A DNA stretch of 64,000 nucleotides. Source: an uncultured Oscillibacter sp. Its GTDB lineage: Bacteria > Bacillota > Clostridia > Oscillospirales > Oscillospiraceae. The notes below the pieces were generated by a model that ran no database searches, was not told the DNA's origin, and worked only from the letters and a program-made list of their open reading frames with translations. The stretch spans positions 62,001 to 126,000 of the forward strand of contig NZ_CANTJS010000002.1 of assembly GCF_947654275.1 (NCBI RefSeq), written 5' to 3'. The position numbers and the translations under genes are program-made. Numbering within the stretch: the stretch's first letter is position 1; each line of letters opens with the position of its first letter. This document shows, piece after piece, positions 8,988 through 17,439 of this stretch.

Positions 8988-9011
8988 TTCCTGTCACAGA
9001 GAGGTACTCAA

Positions 9012-9443
9012 ATGACGAAAAACAAACTGGTCTCCCTGCTGAGTCCTGCCGCCTTTCTTCTCTTCGGCATCTGGATTAAGGTCTCCACGCTGTCCATGAG
9101 CAAGCGGGACGCCACCTTTCCCTCCCTGGTCTCCTATGTCATCATCGTCATCTCCGTCATCGACCTGATTTCCGAGCTCAGGAAGGCGGAGCACAAGGAC
9201 CGTTTCAAGGACACCAACCTCCTCCGGGTGCTGGCCTGTGTGGCCGCCATGTTTCTCTACGTGTTTCTGCTGAAGAAAATCGGCTTCTTCCTGGACACGG
9301 TTCTGCTGGGCGCCTTCATCATGTGGGTGCTGGGCTATCAGCGGTACAAGATCCTGGCGGCCTGCGCCGTGGGGATCGCCGCCGTGGTCTTCGGCGTGTT
9401 CTACGGGCTGCTGCATGTCCCCCTGCCCACTCTGTTTCTGTAA
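9012..9443 (+). CDS. tctB: TctB-type small membrane subunit
   Basis: This 143-residue protein has four predicted hydrophobic segments (about 10-28, 38-55, 75-92, 95-140), the normal size and topology of TctB, the small integral membrane component of TTT transporters. A GAGAGG ribosome site precedes the ATG. It is encoded between the binding protein and the large permease, the standard tctC-tctB-tctA order. TctB stabilises TctA and has no separate catalytic role known. Confidence 0.88.
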   Translation: MTKNKLVSLLSPAAFLLFGIWIKVSTLSMSKRDATFPSLVSYVIIVISVIDLISELRKAEHKDRFKDTNLLRVLACVAAMFLYVFLLKKIGFFLDTVLLGAFIMWVLGYQRYKILAACAVGIAAVVFGVFYGLLHVPLPTLFL

Positions 9444-9455
9444 GGAGGATTGCAT

Positions 9456-10994
9456 ATGGAAAATATCTTATTGGGTTTCCAGCAGCTGGCCGATCCCATT
9501 GTGCTCCTGACGCTGTTTCTGGGCGTCCTTCTGGGTCTGACGGTGGGCGCGCTGCCCGGGCTGAACGACAGCATCACCATCGCCGTGCTGATTCCCGTCA
9601 CCTTCGGCATGGAACCCACCCTGGCCTTTGCCCTGCTGGTGGGCATTTACTGCTCTTCCGCCTGCGGCGGCTCCATTCCGGCGGTGCTGCTGGAAATCCC
9701 CGGCACCGCCTCCGCCGTGGTGACGGCCTATGACGGCTATCCCCTCAAGCAAAAGGGCCACGGCCTCCAGGCGCTGAGCGTGTGCATGACCAGTTCCGTC
9801 TTCGGCGGCATCTCCAGCGCCCTGGTGCTGATGTTCCTCTCTCCTGTGCTGGCCTCCGTGGCCCTGAAATTCGGCCCGCCGGAGTACTTCATGCTGGGCA
9901 TGCTGGGCATCGCCACCGTCATCGGCATGGCGGGCAAGGACTGCTGGAAGCACTTTTTGTCCATGGGCTTCGGCCTGTGGCTCAGCTGCGTGGGCGTCAG
10001 CACCTCCACCGGCATGACCCGTTTTACCTTCGGCTCCATGAGCCTGATGGACGGCATCCCCCTGGTGCCCCGTATGATCGGCCTGTTCGGCATCCTCTCG
10101 GTGCTGAAGATTGCGGAAAAGGTGGGCCGGAAGTCGGACGACTGGAACAGCGAAATGGTGGAGGAGGCGGAGCACCAGGTCCACGCCAATTCCGGCGACA
10201 GGGTTTCCTTCCCCGACCGGGCCATGTGCAGACGGCTGCTGCCCACGTGGCTGCGGGCCTCCGCCATCGGCAACATCCTGGGCTGCCTGCCCGGCGCGGG
10301 CATGACCATGGCTATTTTCACCGCCTATGACGTGGAGAAGCGGGTCCACCCGGAGAAGAAATTCGGCACCGGAGAATGGGAAGGCATTGCCGCCCCAGAG
10401 GCCGCCAACAACGCCGTGGTAGCCAGCTCCATGGTGCCCCTGCTGTCCCTGGGCATCCCCGGCAACTCCACCGCCGCCCTGTTCATCGGCGCGCTGACCA
10501 TCCACGGCATGGTGGCGGGCCCCACCCTGTTCACCAAGAATCCGGACATGGCCTATCTCATCATTGTGGCCTTCCTGGTGGGCAACATCATGATGCTGCC
10601 CCTGGCGCTGCTGTACTGCAAGTACCTGGCCGCCCAGGTTCTGAAGCTGAACCCCAATGTCCTTTCCGCGGGCATTCTGGGGCTGTGCATGGCCGGAGCC
10701 TATGCCTATAAGAACAACCCCTTCCACGTGGGCGTGGCCATCGCCTTCGGCATCGTGGGCTATGTGTTCTATAAGTTTAACATCCCCACAGCCCCCTTCA
10801 TCCTGGCCAGCATTCTGGGCGGCATGATGGAGTCCAATTTTATCAACAGCCTGGTGTATACCGGCTCGCCCATGATTTTCCTTCAGCGCCCCATCAGCTG
10901 CGCGCTGGTGATTGTCTCCGCGGCCTTTATCCTCTGGCCCTGGGTCGGTCCCCTCGTCAAAAAGCTGCTGGGCAGGAACAAATCTGCCGCCTGA
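9456..10994 (+). CDS. tctA: TctA-type large permease subunit
   Basis: This 512-residue permease has about 11-12 membrane segments. The TctA signature GALPGLNDSITIAVLIPVTFGM is near residue 30, and the duplicated motif GCLPGAGMTMAIFTAY appears in the second half; the two Pro-Gly loops are thought to form the substrate path. The ATG at 9456 is preferred over an in-frame TTG two codons earlier because AAGGAGG sits eight bases upstream of the ATG. It catalyses ion-coupled uptake of a tricarboxylate or related carboxylate, most plausibly the substrate of the citrate-lyase-type enzymes encoded next. Confidence 0.94.
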   Translation: MENILLGFQQLADPIVLLTLFLGVLLGLTVGALPGLNDSITIAVLIPVTFGMEPTLAFALLVGIYCSSACGGSIPAVLLEIPGTASAVVTAYDGYPLKQKGHGLQALSVCMTSSVFGGISSALVLMFLSPVLASVALKFGPPEYFMLGMLGIATVIGMAGKDCWKHFLSMGFGLWLSCVGVSTSTGMTRFTFGSMSLMDGIPLVPRMIGLFGILSVLKIAEKVGRKSDDWNSEMVEEAEHQVHANSGDRVSFPDRAMCRRLLPTWLRASAIGNILGCLPGAGMTMAIFTAYDVEKRVHPEKKFGTGEWEGIAAPEAANNAVVASSMVPLLSLGIPGNSTAALFIGALTIHGMVAGPTLFTKNPDMAYLIIVAFLVGNIMMLPLALLYCKYLAAQVLKLNPNVLSAGILGLCMAGAYAYKNNPFHVGVAIAFGIVGYVFYKFNIPTAPFILASILGGMMESNFINSLVYTGSPMIFLQRPISCALVIVSAAFILWPWVGPLVKKLLGRNKSAA

Positions 10995-11111
10995 CTCCCG
11001 TCCGGCGTCTCAGACGGCTTTCCCTCCCGCCAGGCGAGAGGGAAAGTCGTTCCTGCGTTCCGACCAATTGAAATGAAGCCGGCGGCGCTGCCGCCGCAGG
11101 AGGTACTTGAT

Positions 11112-13376
11112 ATGATTCAACTGATAAAGCAGCCGGTCTGTCTGGGGCCGGAGGGACCCCAGGTTCTCTCCGAACCCGCCGCCCTGCCGGAGGGACGGGA
11201 GAAAACCATCTCCTATGGCATCCTGAAGGCCCACAACACCGCCGCCGGCGGAACCATGAAGCTGAAATTCGACTCCCTGATTTCCCACGACATCACCTAT
11301 GTGGGCATCATTCAGACCGCCCGGGCCAGCGGACTGAAGGAGTTCCCCCTCCCCTATGTGCTGACCAACTGCCATAACTCCCTCTGCGCCGTGGGCGGCA
11401 CCATCAACCGGGACGACCACATGTTCGGCATGTCCGCCTGCGAGAAATACGGCGGAATTTTCGTCCCCGCCAACCAGTCCGTCATCCACTCCTACGCCAG
11501 GGAGACCCTCAGCGGCTGCGGACGGATGGTGCTGGGCTCCGACTCCCACACCCGTTACGGCGCTCTGGGCACGCTGGGCGTGGGCGAGGGCGGAGGCGAG
11601 CTGGTGAAGCAGCTGCTGAGCCGTACATACGACATCGCCCCGCCGGAGGTGATCGCCGTATGGCTGAAGGGCCGTCCCCGCCACGGCGTGGGCCCCCAGG
11701 ACGTGGCGCTGGCCCTGGTGGGCGCGGTTTTTGAAAGCGGATTTGTGAAAAACAAGATTCTGGAATTCGTGGGCCCCGGCGTGAGCAGCCTGTCCGTGGA
11801 CTTCCGGAACGGCGTGGACGTGATGACCACGGAGACCACCTGCCTGAGCTCTGTCTGGAGGACGGACGCCGCGGTGGAGGAATTTTTCCGCATTCACGGC
11901 CGGCCCGGGGACTATCAGACACTGGACCCGGAGCCCGGAGCGTGTTATGATGGAGCTGTGGTCATCGACCTGGACGCGGTGGAGCCCATGATTGCCTTCC
12001 CCTTCCATCCCAGCAACGTCTATTCCATCCGCACCTTCCTGGAGAACCCCGAGGACATCCTGGCGGAGGTGGAGCGGAACGCCCAGACCCAGATTGCCAA
12101 TCCCAGGCTGCGCCTGGACCTGCGGAGCAAGCTCCGGAACGGCCGGTTCCGGGTGGACCAGGCGGACATTGCCGGCTGCTCAGGCGGCAGCTTTGAAAAC
12201 CTCGTTTCCGCCGCCCGCATTATGGAGGGCAAAGCCATTCCCAACGAGTTTTTCACCATGAGCGCCTATCCCGCCAGCGGCCCGGTGCTGATGGAGCTGC
12301 TGAAGACCGGCGTGGCCGGAACCCTCATCTCCGCCGGCGTCATTTTGAAGCCATCCTTCTGCGGGCCCTGCTTCGGGGCCGGGGACGTGCCCTCCAACGG
12401 GTCCATCGCCATCCGGCACACCACCCGGAACTTCCCCAACCGGGAGGGCTCCAAGCCCAAGGAGGAGCAGATGGCCTCCGTGGCCCTAATGGATGCCCGG
12501 TCCATCGCCGCCACCGCCGTCAACGGCGGCTGGCTCACTCCGGCCACGGAAGCGGAGTATGACGACGTCATGCCGGAATATCACTACGATGAAACGCTGT
12601 ACGCCAAAACGGTCTACAACGGCTTCGGCCGTCCCAAGCCGGATGTAGAGCTGCGCCTGGGCCCCAATATTACCGACTGGCCGGAGATGATTGCCCTTCA
12701 GGAGAACGCCCTGCTGGAGGTGGCCTCCGTCATTCCCGACAGCGTCACCACCACCGACGAGCTGATTCCCTCCGGGGACACCTCCTCGTACCGCTCCAAC
12801 CCCATACGCATGGCAGACTTCACCCTCTCCCGCCGGGACCCGGCCTATGTGGCCCGGGCCAAGGCCGTTCAGGCTCTGGAGCGCTGCCGGCAGAGCGGCA
12901 GTCCCTCCCGGGAGCTGGAGGACCTGGCCCAGAGGGTTCTGACAAAGGTGGATTATCAGGGCGGCAGCGGCGCGTTCCTCCGGGACACCTGCCTGGGCAG
13001 CGTGGTCTGCTCCAACCGGCCCGGGGACGGCTCCGCCAGAGAGCAGGCCGCCTCCTGTCAGCGGGTGCTGGGAGGACTGGCCAACATCTGTGTGGAATAC
13101 GCCACCAAGCGATACCGCTCCAATCTGGTGAACTGGGGCATGCTCCCCTTCACCTGGGAGGGGGAGCCGGCGGAGCGCTTTGCCCCCGGCGATCTGGTGT
13201 TCCTCCCGGGCATTCGGGAGGCGGTGCGGTCCCGGGCGCCTCAAATCCAGGGATGGCTCATTCCGGCGGACGGCCCCGCGGAGCCCATCACCCTGAGCCT
13301 GAAATCCCTGACGCCGGAGGAGTCCGGCATCATCCTGGCGGGAAGCCTCATCAACTACTATAGTCACTGCAGTTGA
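11112..13376 (+). CDS. YbhJ-like single-chain aconitase-superfamily hydratase
   Basis: This 754-residue protein matches the length of the E. coli YbhJ-type putative hydratases. It has fused large and swivel domains. The three predicted [4Fe-4S] ligands are retained at Cys356, Cys417 and Cys420 (CGPCFG). The first ligand sits in AGCSGGSFEN rather than the aconitase GSCTNSSYE/D wording, so the surrounding substrate contacts differ. SDSHTRYGALGTLGVGEGG near residues 134-152 is the conserved histidine loop. The ATG at 11112 follows AGGAGGT. Its position between the transporter and citrate lyase suggests it isomerises or hydrates the imported acid into the lyase substrate. Its last residues and stop codon lie inside a MITE-like terminal repeat. 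Confidence 0.85.
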   Translation: MIQLIKQPVCLGPEGPQVLSEPAALPEGREKTISYGILKAHNTAAGGTMKLKFDSLISHDITYVGIIQTARASGLKEFPLPYVLTNCHNSLCAVGGTINRDDHMFGMSACEKYGGIFVPANQSVIHSYARETLSGCGRMVLGSDSHTRYGALGTLGVGEGGGELVKQLLSRTYDIAPPEVIAVWLKGRPRHGVGPQDVALALVGAVFESGFVKNKILEFVGPGVSSLSVDFRNGVDVMTTETTCLSSVWRTDAAVEEFFRIHGRPGDYQTLDPEPGACYDGAVVIDLDAVEPMIAFPFHPSNVYSIRTFLENPEDILAEVERNAQTQIANPRLRLDLRSKLRNGRFRVDQADIAGCSGGSFENLVSAARIMEGKAIPNEFFTMSAYPASGPVLMELLKTGVAGTLISAGVILKPSFCGPCFGAGDVPSNGSIAIRHTTRNFPNREGSKPKEEQMASVALMDARSIAATAVNGGWLTPATEAEYDDVMPEYHYDETLYAKTVYNGFGRPKPDVELRLGPNITDWPEMIALQENALLEVASVIPDSVTTTDELIPSGDTSSYRSNPIRMADFTLSRRDPAYVARAKAVQALERCRQSGSPSRELEDLAQRVLTKVDYQGGSGAFLRDTCLGSVVCSNRPGDGSAREQAASCQRVLGGLANICVEYATKRYRSNLVNWGMLPFTWEGEPAERFAPGDLVFLPGIREAVRSRAPQIQGWLIPADGPAEPITLSLKSLTPEESGIILAGSLINYYSHCS

Positions 13377-13548
13377 AAAGAAGCCTTTGCTTTTTTTCAA
13401 CAAGTGCGGCGATGGTTCGCCGCACAGGCCGCAAAACGGCCTTGCGGTGGACTTCATAGTCAGCGCAAGGGGTTTTTACCTTACCCGTCAGCGGCTCTGC
13501 CGCTGGTTGAAAATCGGTATCTGTCGATTTTCAACTGTGCTGACTATA
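13359..13548. mobile_element. MITE-like palindromic element
   Basis: The two ends, 13359-13379 and 13528-13548, are 21-bp inverted repeats with three mismatches, beginning TATAGTCA and ending TGACTATA. Between them lie several nested hairpins: GCGGCGA..TCGCCGC, GCCGCAAAACGGCC, CAGCGG..CCGCTG, and a long TTGAAAATCG..CGATTTTCAA stem. An internal ATAGTCAGC at 13457 also pairs with GCTGACTAT at the right end. It has no coding capacity. The TA at each end fits a Tc1/mariner (IS630)-type target duplication. It overlaps the end of the hydratase gene and separates it from citD. Confidence 0.65.
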
Positions 13549-13602
13549 CGCCGGGGAATCCGGCTGTCCCTGACGCCAACGAGAGAACAGAAAGGAGATA
13601 CG

Positions 13603-13899
13603 ATGAAGGTAGTAAAAGCCGCCGTCTCCGGCACCATGGAGTCCAGCGATATCATGGTGACCGTTGCACCCAACGAGGGGGGAGGCCTGGCAATCGACCT
13701 GAACAGCACGGTGGAAAAGCAGTTTGGAGCGGCCATCCGCGCCGCCATTGCCGAAACCCTGGAGCAACTGGGCATCCGGGACGCCCGGGTCACCGCCGTG
13801 GACAAGGGCGCTCTGGACTGCGTGATTCGGGCCCGGGTGAAGGCCAGCGCCTTCCGGGCCTGTGAACGGGAGGACTATGTGTGGGAGGTGCGGACATGA
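13603..13899 (+). CDS. citD: citrate lyase acyl carrier protein (gamma subunit)
   Basis: This 98-residue CitD protein has the prosthetic-group attachment serine at Ser14 in GTMESSD, where the 2'-(5''-phosphoribosyl)-3'-dephospho-CoA arm is attached by CitX. AAAGGAG lies upstream of the ATG at 13603. It is the carrier on which acetyl and citryl (or citramalyl) thioesters are exchanged. The stop overlaps the citE start (ATGA), showing translational coupling. Its transcript passes through, or restarts after, the palindromic element upstream. Confidence 0.93.
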   Translation: MKVVKAAVSGTMESSDIMVTVAPNEGGGLAIDLNSTVEKQFGAAIRAAIAETLEQLGIRDARVTAVDKGALDCVIRARVKASAFRACEREDYVWEVRT

Positions 13900-14795
13900 A
13901 GCGGCTCAGACGCACCATGCTCTTTGTCCCGGGCAACAACCCCGGCATGATTAAGGACGCCGGAATCTACGCCCAGGACGCCATCATGTTCGACCTGGAG
14001 GACTCCGTCTCCCTGGCTGAGAAGGACGCCGCCCGGTTCCTGGTCTATCAGGCTCTGATGACCATGGACTACGGAGACAAGGAGCTGGTGGTTCGAATCA
14101 ACGACCCCTCCGCCAAGGGCGGACGGGAGGACCTGGAGGCCATAGTCCGCACCCGGCGGGCCGTCATCCGCCTGCCCAAGACCGAGACGGCGGAGGACGT
14201 ACTGCTCTGTGAGAAGGAGATTGCCCGCATCGAGGGCGAATGCGGCATTGAAGAGGGCTCCACCCCCATGATGGCCGCCATTGAAAGCGCCGCCGGCGTG
14301 CTGAACGCCAGGGAAATCGCCTTTTCCAGCAAGCGCCTCATTGGCATCGCCCTGGGAGCCGAGGATTATGTCACCGATTTGAAGACGAACCGGTCTCCCG
14401 GCGGCATCGAGCTGCTGTTTGGCCGGAGCATGATTCTCCTGGCCGCCCGGGCTGCGGGCATCGACGCGATTGACACCGTATACAGTGATGTCAACAACGA
14501 AGAGGGCTTCCGGGCCGAGGTGGAACTCATCCACCAGCTGGGTTTCGATGGAAAGTCCATCATCAATCCCAGACAGATCAAAACAGTCCACGAGATCTAT
14601 ACGCCTTCGGAAAAGGAAATTGCAAAGGCCCAGGCAGTTATGGAGGCCATTGAGGAGGCCCGCCGGAAGGGCTCCGGCGTGATTTCCCTGAACGGAAAAA
14701 TGGTGGACCGGCCCATTGTGCTGCGGGCCCAGCGCGTGCTGGCCCTGGCCAGGGCGGCGGGCGTATTGCGGGAGGAGGCTGAAAACGATGCATGA
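13896..14795 (+). CDS. citE: citrate lyase beta subunit (citryl-ACP lyase)
   Basis: This 299-residue HpcH/HpaI-superfamily TIM barrel has the characteristic N-terminus RRTMLFVPGNNPGM. The Mg-binding and CoA-contact regions are visible as DLEDSVSLAEKD (about residues 33-44), AAIESAAGVLNA and ALGAEDYVTDL. It cleaves the citryl- (or citramalyl-) carrier thioester to acetyl-carrier plus oxaloacetate (or pyruvate). The ATG is in an ATGA overlap with citD, and GGGAGGTG precedes it. The 3' end overlaps citF by eight bases. The sequence alone does not separate citrate from citramalate specificity. Confidence 0.93.
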   Translation: MKRLRRTMLFVPGNNPGMIKDAGIYAQDAIMFDLEDSVSLAEKDAARFLVYQALMTMDYGDKELVVRINDPSAKGGREDLEAIVRTRRAVIRLPKTETAEDVLLCEKEIARIEGECGIEEGSTPMMAAIESAAGVLNAREIAFSSKRLIGIALGAEDYVTDLKTNRSPGGIELLFGRSMILLAARAAGIDAIDTVYSDVNNEEGFRAEVELIHQLGFDGKSIINPRQIKTVHEIYTPSEKEIAKAQAVMEAIEEARRKGSGVISLNGKMVDRPIVLRAQRVLALARAAGVLREEAENDA

Positions 14796-16353
14796 ACCTT
14801 CTATTTCGCGTGAACCTTCTATTTCGCGTGAACCTTCTATTTCGTGTCTGGAGGGACTGGGACTCCCCGGCGGGCAGTTCTCTGACGAAAACCTGGGCAA
14901 GAGCTATTCCACCCTGGCCGAGCGGAAGGCCTCCTACAGCAAAATCATCCCCTCCCTGGAGGAGGCCGTCACCCTCTCTGGCCTGCGGGACGGGATGACC
15001 GTCTCCTTCCACCATCATTTCCGCAACGGCGACTATATTGTCAACCTGGTCATGGACAAGCTGGCGGAAATGGGCTTTAAAAACCTCACCCTGGCCGCCT
15101 CATCCCTGTCGGACTGCCACGCACCCTTGATTCGCCATATTCAAAGCGGCGTCATCCGCCGGATTGAAACCTCCGGTCTCCGGGGCAGTCTGGCAGACGC
15201 CATTTCCAACGGCCTGATGGAGACCCCTGTGGTCTTCCGCAGCCACGGCGGAAGGGCCCGGGCCATTGAGAGCGGAGAGCTTCCCATCGACGTGGCCTTC
15301 CTGGGAGCGCCCTCCTGCGACCCCTATGGAAACGCCAACGGCTACAGCCGGGACGTGGACGGCGGCGTCATGTGCGGCTCCATGGGATACGCCAAGTGCG
15401 ACGCCCAGCACGCCGCCAGAACCATCATCCTGACCAATCATATCGTTCAGTATCCCAACGCCCCCTTCGGCATTCCCTCCACCGATGTGGACTACATTGT
15501 GGAGGTCCCCAACATCGGGGACCCCGCCGGCATCATGTCCGGGGCCACCCGCTTCACGAAAAACCCCAAGGAGCTGACCATTGCGGAGTCCGCCGCCAAC
15601 GTCATCGCCGCCAGCGGCGTCTTTGAGGACGGTTTTTCCATTCAGATGGGCTCCGGCGGCGCGTCCCTGGCCGTGGCCCGGTTCCTCCGGGAAAAGATGC
15701 TGGCCAAGGGCATCACCGCCAGCTTCGCGCTGGGCGGCATCACCGGCTCCATCGTGGACCTCCACGAGGAGGGCCTGGTGAAAAAGATTCTGGATGTGCA
15801 GTCCTTCGACCTGCGGGCGGCGGAGTCCCTGAAAAACAACCGCTTCCACCAGCAGATTTCCGCGTCCTATTACGCCAGCCCCGCCGACCCCGGCTGTGCC
15901 GTGAACCTGCTGGACGCCGTGGTCCTCTCCGCACTGGAGGTGGACACGAATTTCGACGTCAACGTGCTCACCGGCTCCGACGGCGTCATCCGGGGCGCCA
16001 TCGGCGGACACCCGGACACCGCCTATGGCGCGGCGCTGGCCATCGTCGTCTGTCCCCTGGTCCGGGGCCGCATTCCCTGCGTGGTGGAAAAGGTCAACAC
16101 CGTGGTGACCCCCGGGAAAACGGTGGATGTCATTGTCACGGACTACGGCATCGCCGTCAATCCCCGGCGCTACAAGCTGCGCCAGCGTCTCGTGGATGCG
16201 GGCATCGCCGTCTCCACAATTGAGGAGCTCCAGCAGAAGGCCCAGCGCATTGTAGGCGTCCCCGCGCCCATCGCCTACAAGGACACGGTGGTCGGCGTCG
16301 TCACCTACCGGGACGGCTCCGTCATGGATTTAATCCGCCAGGTGCGGGACTGA
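14788..16353 (+). CDS. citF: citrate lyase alpha subunit (citrate:acyl-carrier transferase)
   Basis: This 521-residue CitF protein is a family I CoA-transferase-like enzyme that swaps acetyl for citryl on the carrier. Family landmarks include MTVSFHHHFRNGDYIVN, GVIRRIETSGLRG, EVPNIGDPAGIMSGATRFTKNP and VVTPGKTVDVIVTDYGIAVNPRR. The N-terminus is odd: the start at 14788, after GGGAGGAGG, leads into three consecutive six-residue repeats EPSISR/EPSISR/EPSISC encoded by an 18-bp tandem repeat. The family's core begins only at about LEGLGLPGGQ. The overlap with citE shows tight coupling. Confidence 0.94.
   Translation: MHEPSISREPSISREPSISCLEGLGLPGGQFSDENLGKSYSTLAERKASYSKIIPSLEEAVTLSGLRDGMTVSFHHHFRNGDYIVNLVMDKLAEMGFKNLTLAASSLSDCHAPLIRHIQSGVIRRIETSGLRGSLADAISNGLMETPVVFRSHGGRARAIESGELPIDVAFLGAPSCDPYGNANGYSRDVDGGVMCGSMGYAKCDAQHAARTIILTNHIVQYPNAPFGIPSTDVDYIVEVPNIGDPAGIMSGATRFTKNPKELTIAESAANVIAASGVFEDGFSIQMGSGGASLAVARFLREKMLAKGITASFALGGITGSIVDLHEEGLVKKILDVQSFDLRAAESLKNNRFHQQISASYYASPADPGCAVNLLDAVVLSALEVDTNFDVNVLTGSDGVIRGAIGGHPDTAYGAALAIVVCPLVRGRIPCVVEKVNTVVTPGKTVDVIVTDYGIAVNPRRYKLRQRLVDAGIAVSTIEELQQKAQRIVGVPAPIAYKDTVVGVVTYRDGSVMDLIRQVRD
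14795..14848 (+). repeat. 18-bp tandem repeat, three copies, at start of citF
   Basis: The unit GAACCTTCTATTTCGCGT is repeated three times without interruption; the third copy differs only in its last triplet (TGT for CGT). It is in frame and encodes EPSISR-EPSISR-EPSISC. It is AT-richer than the surrounding gene and immediately follows the citF start codon. Confidence 0.85.
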
Positions 16354-16425
16354 CCCTGCAGGGCGGCTCCCGCAGGGGGCCGCCCCGCCGCCGTGTATCA
16401 CATTTCTCGAAAAGGAGGCCTGCGT

Positions 16426-17439
16426 ATGGAGCTGGAGCTGGGACCCCTCCGGGGACGCCGTTTTCAGGCCGTGCAGGAATTTTTGGCTCAAAACGGCCTC
16501 ACGCCGCCGGAAGCCCCGCCTGCCTTCACCGTGACGCTTCTGGAGGAGGGGAGGCCCCTGGCCACCGGCTCCCTGGACGGCGGCGTGATTCAGTACGTGG
16601 CCGTGGACTCCGGCTGCCAGGGCGGCGGCCTCTGCGCTGCGGTGGTCAGCCACCTGACCCGGCAGGCCCTTCAGGAGGGGCGGGAACACCTGATGCTGTG
16701 CACCAAGCCGGAGAACCGCGCCCTATTCGTGGGCCTGGGCTTTTACCCTGTGACGGAAACCGCCGGTATGCTGCTGATGGAAAACCGCCGGAACGGCGCG
16801 GCGGACTTTGTTGCCGCCCTGCCCAAGCCGCCCCCGGGGGCGGGGCCTGCCGGCGCGGTGGTGGCCAACTGCAACCCCTTTACCCGGGGACACCTCTGGC
16901 TTGCGGAGCAGGCGGCGGCGCGGTGCGGCTTTCTGTACTTCTTCCTGGTGTCCGAGGACCGGAGCTTTTTCCCGGCGGACGTCCGGCTGGAGCTGGCCCG
17001 GCAGAACCTGGCGGACCTGCCCCATACGGCGGTCTGCCCCACCGGGGACTACCTGATTTCCGCCGCCACATTCCCCACGTACTTCCTGAAGGACCAGGCC
17101 AACGCCGCCTTCCACAGCGCCGAACTGGACCTGAAGCTCTTCGCGGAGCGCTTCGCCGCCCCGCTGGGCATCACGCTCCGCTTTGTGGGAGAAGAACCCC
17201 TGTGCCCCGTCACCCGGGCCTATAACCGGCAGATGATGGACCTGCTCCCCGGCTGGGGCGTCCGGACGGTGGTCCTGCCCCGGCTGGAGGAGGGCGGCGC
17301 GGTCATCAGCGCCAGCCGGGTCCGGGCGCTCTTCCAGAGGGGAGAGCTGGAGACCCTGCGGCCCCTGGTGCCCGGGCCGACGTATCAATACCTGTTGGAG
17401 GAGTACCGCCATGGAGCTTCAGGACATTCTGGGAACTGA
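16426..17439 (+). CDS. citC: [citrate (pro-3S)-lyase] ligase
   Basis: This 337-residue protein has an N-terminal GNAT-like domain (about 1-130, with VAVDSGCQGGGLCAAVVSHL) and a C-terminal nucleotidyltransferase domain. The nucleotidyltransferase carries the T/HxGH motif in NCNPFTRGHLWL and a late ISASRVR motif. It acetylates the thiol of the citrate lyase prosthetic arm with ATP and acetate, switching the lyase on. The ATG at 16426 follows AAAGGAGG. The 3' end overlaps the next gene by 29 bp. Its presence supports true carrier-dependent citrate/citramalate lyase activity. Confidence 0.92.
   Translation: MELELGPLRGRRFQAVQEFLAQNGLTPPEAPPAFTVTLLEEGRPLATGSLDGGVIQYVAVDSGCQGGGLCAAVVSHLTRQALQEGREHLMLCTKPENRALFVGLGFYPVTETAGMLLMENRRNGAADFVAALPKPPPGAGPAGAVVANCNPFTRGHLWLAEQAAARCGFLYFFLVSEDRSFFPADVRLELARQNLADLPHTAVCPTGDYLISAATFPTYFLKDQANAAFHSAELDLKLFAERFAAPLGITLRFVGEEPLCPVTRAYNRQMMDLLPGWGVRTVVLPRLEEGGAVISASRVRALFQRGELETLRPLVPGPTYQYLLEEYRHGASGHSGN

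Noticed and set aside
13404-13440. Possible fluoride-riboswitch-like GGCGATGG start
   Set aside because: The sequence lies inside the MITE-like element and simply forms its own GCGGCGA/TCGCCGC hairpin. The pseudoknot and downstream fluoride-riboswitch motifs are missing.
14795-14848. Three short repeats considered as a CRISPR-like array
   Set aside because: The copies are contiguous without spacers and are in frame within citF. No cas genes are present.
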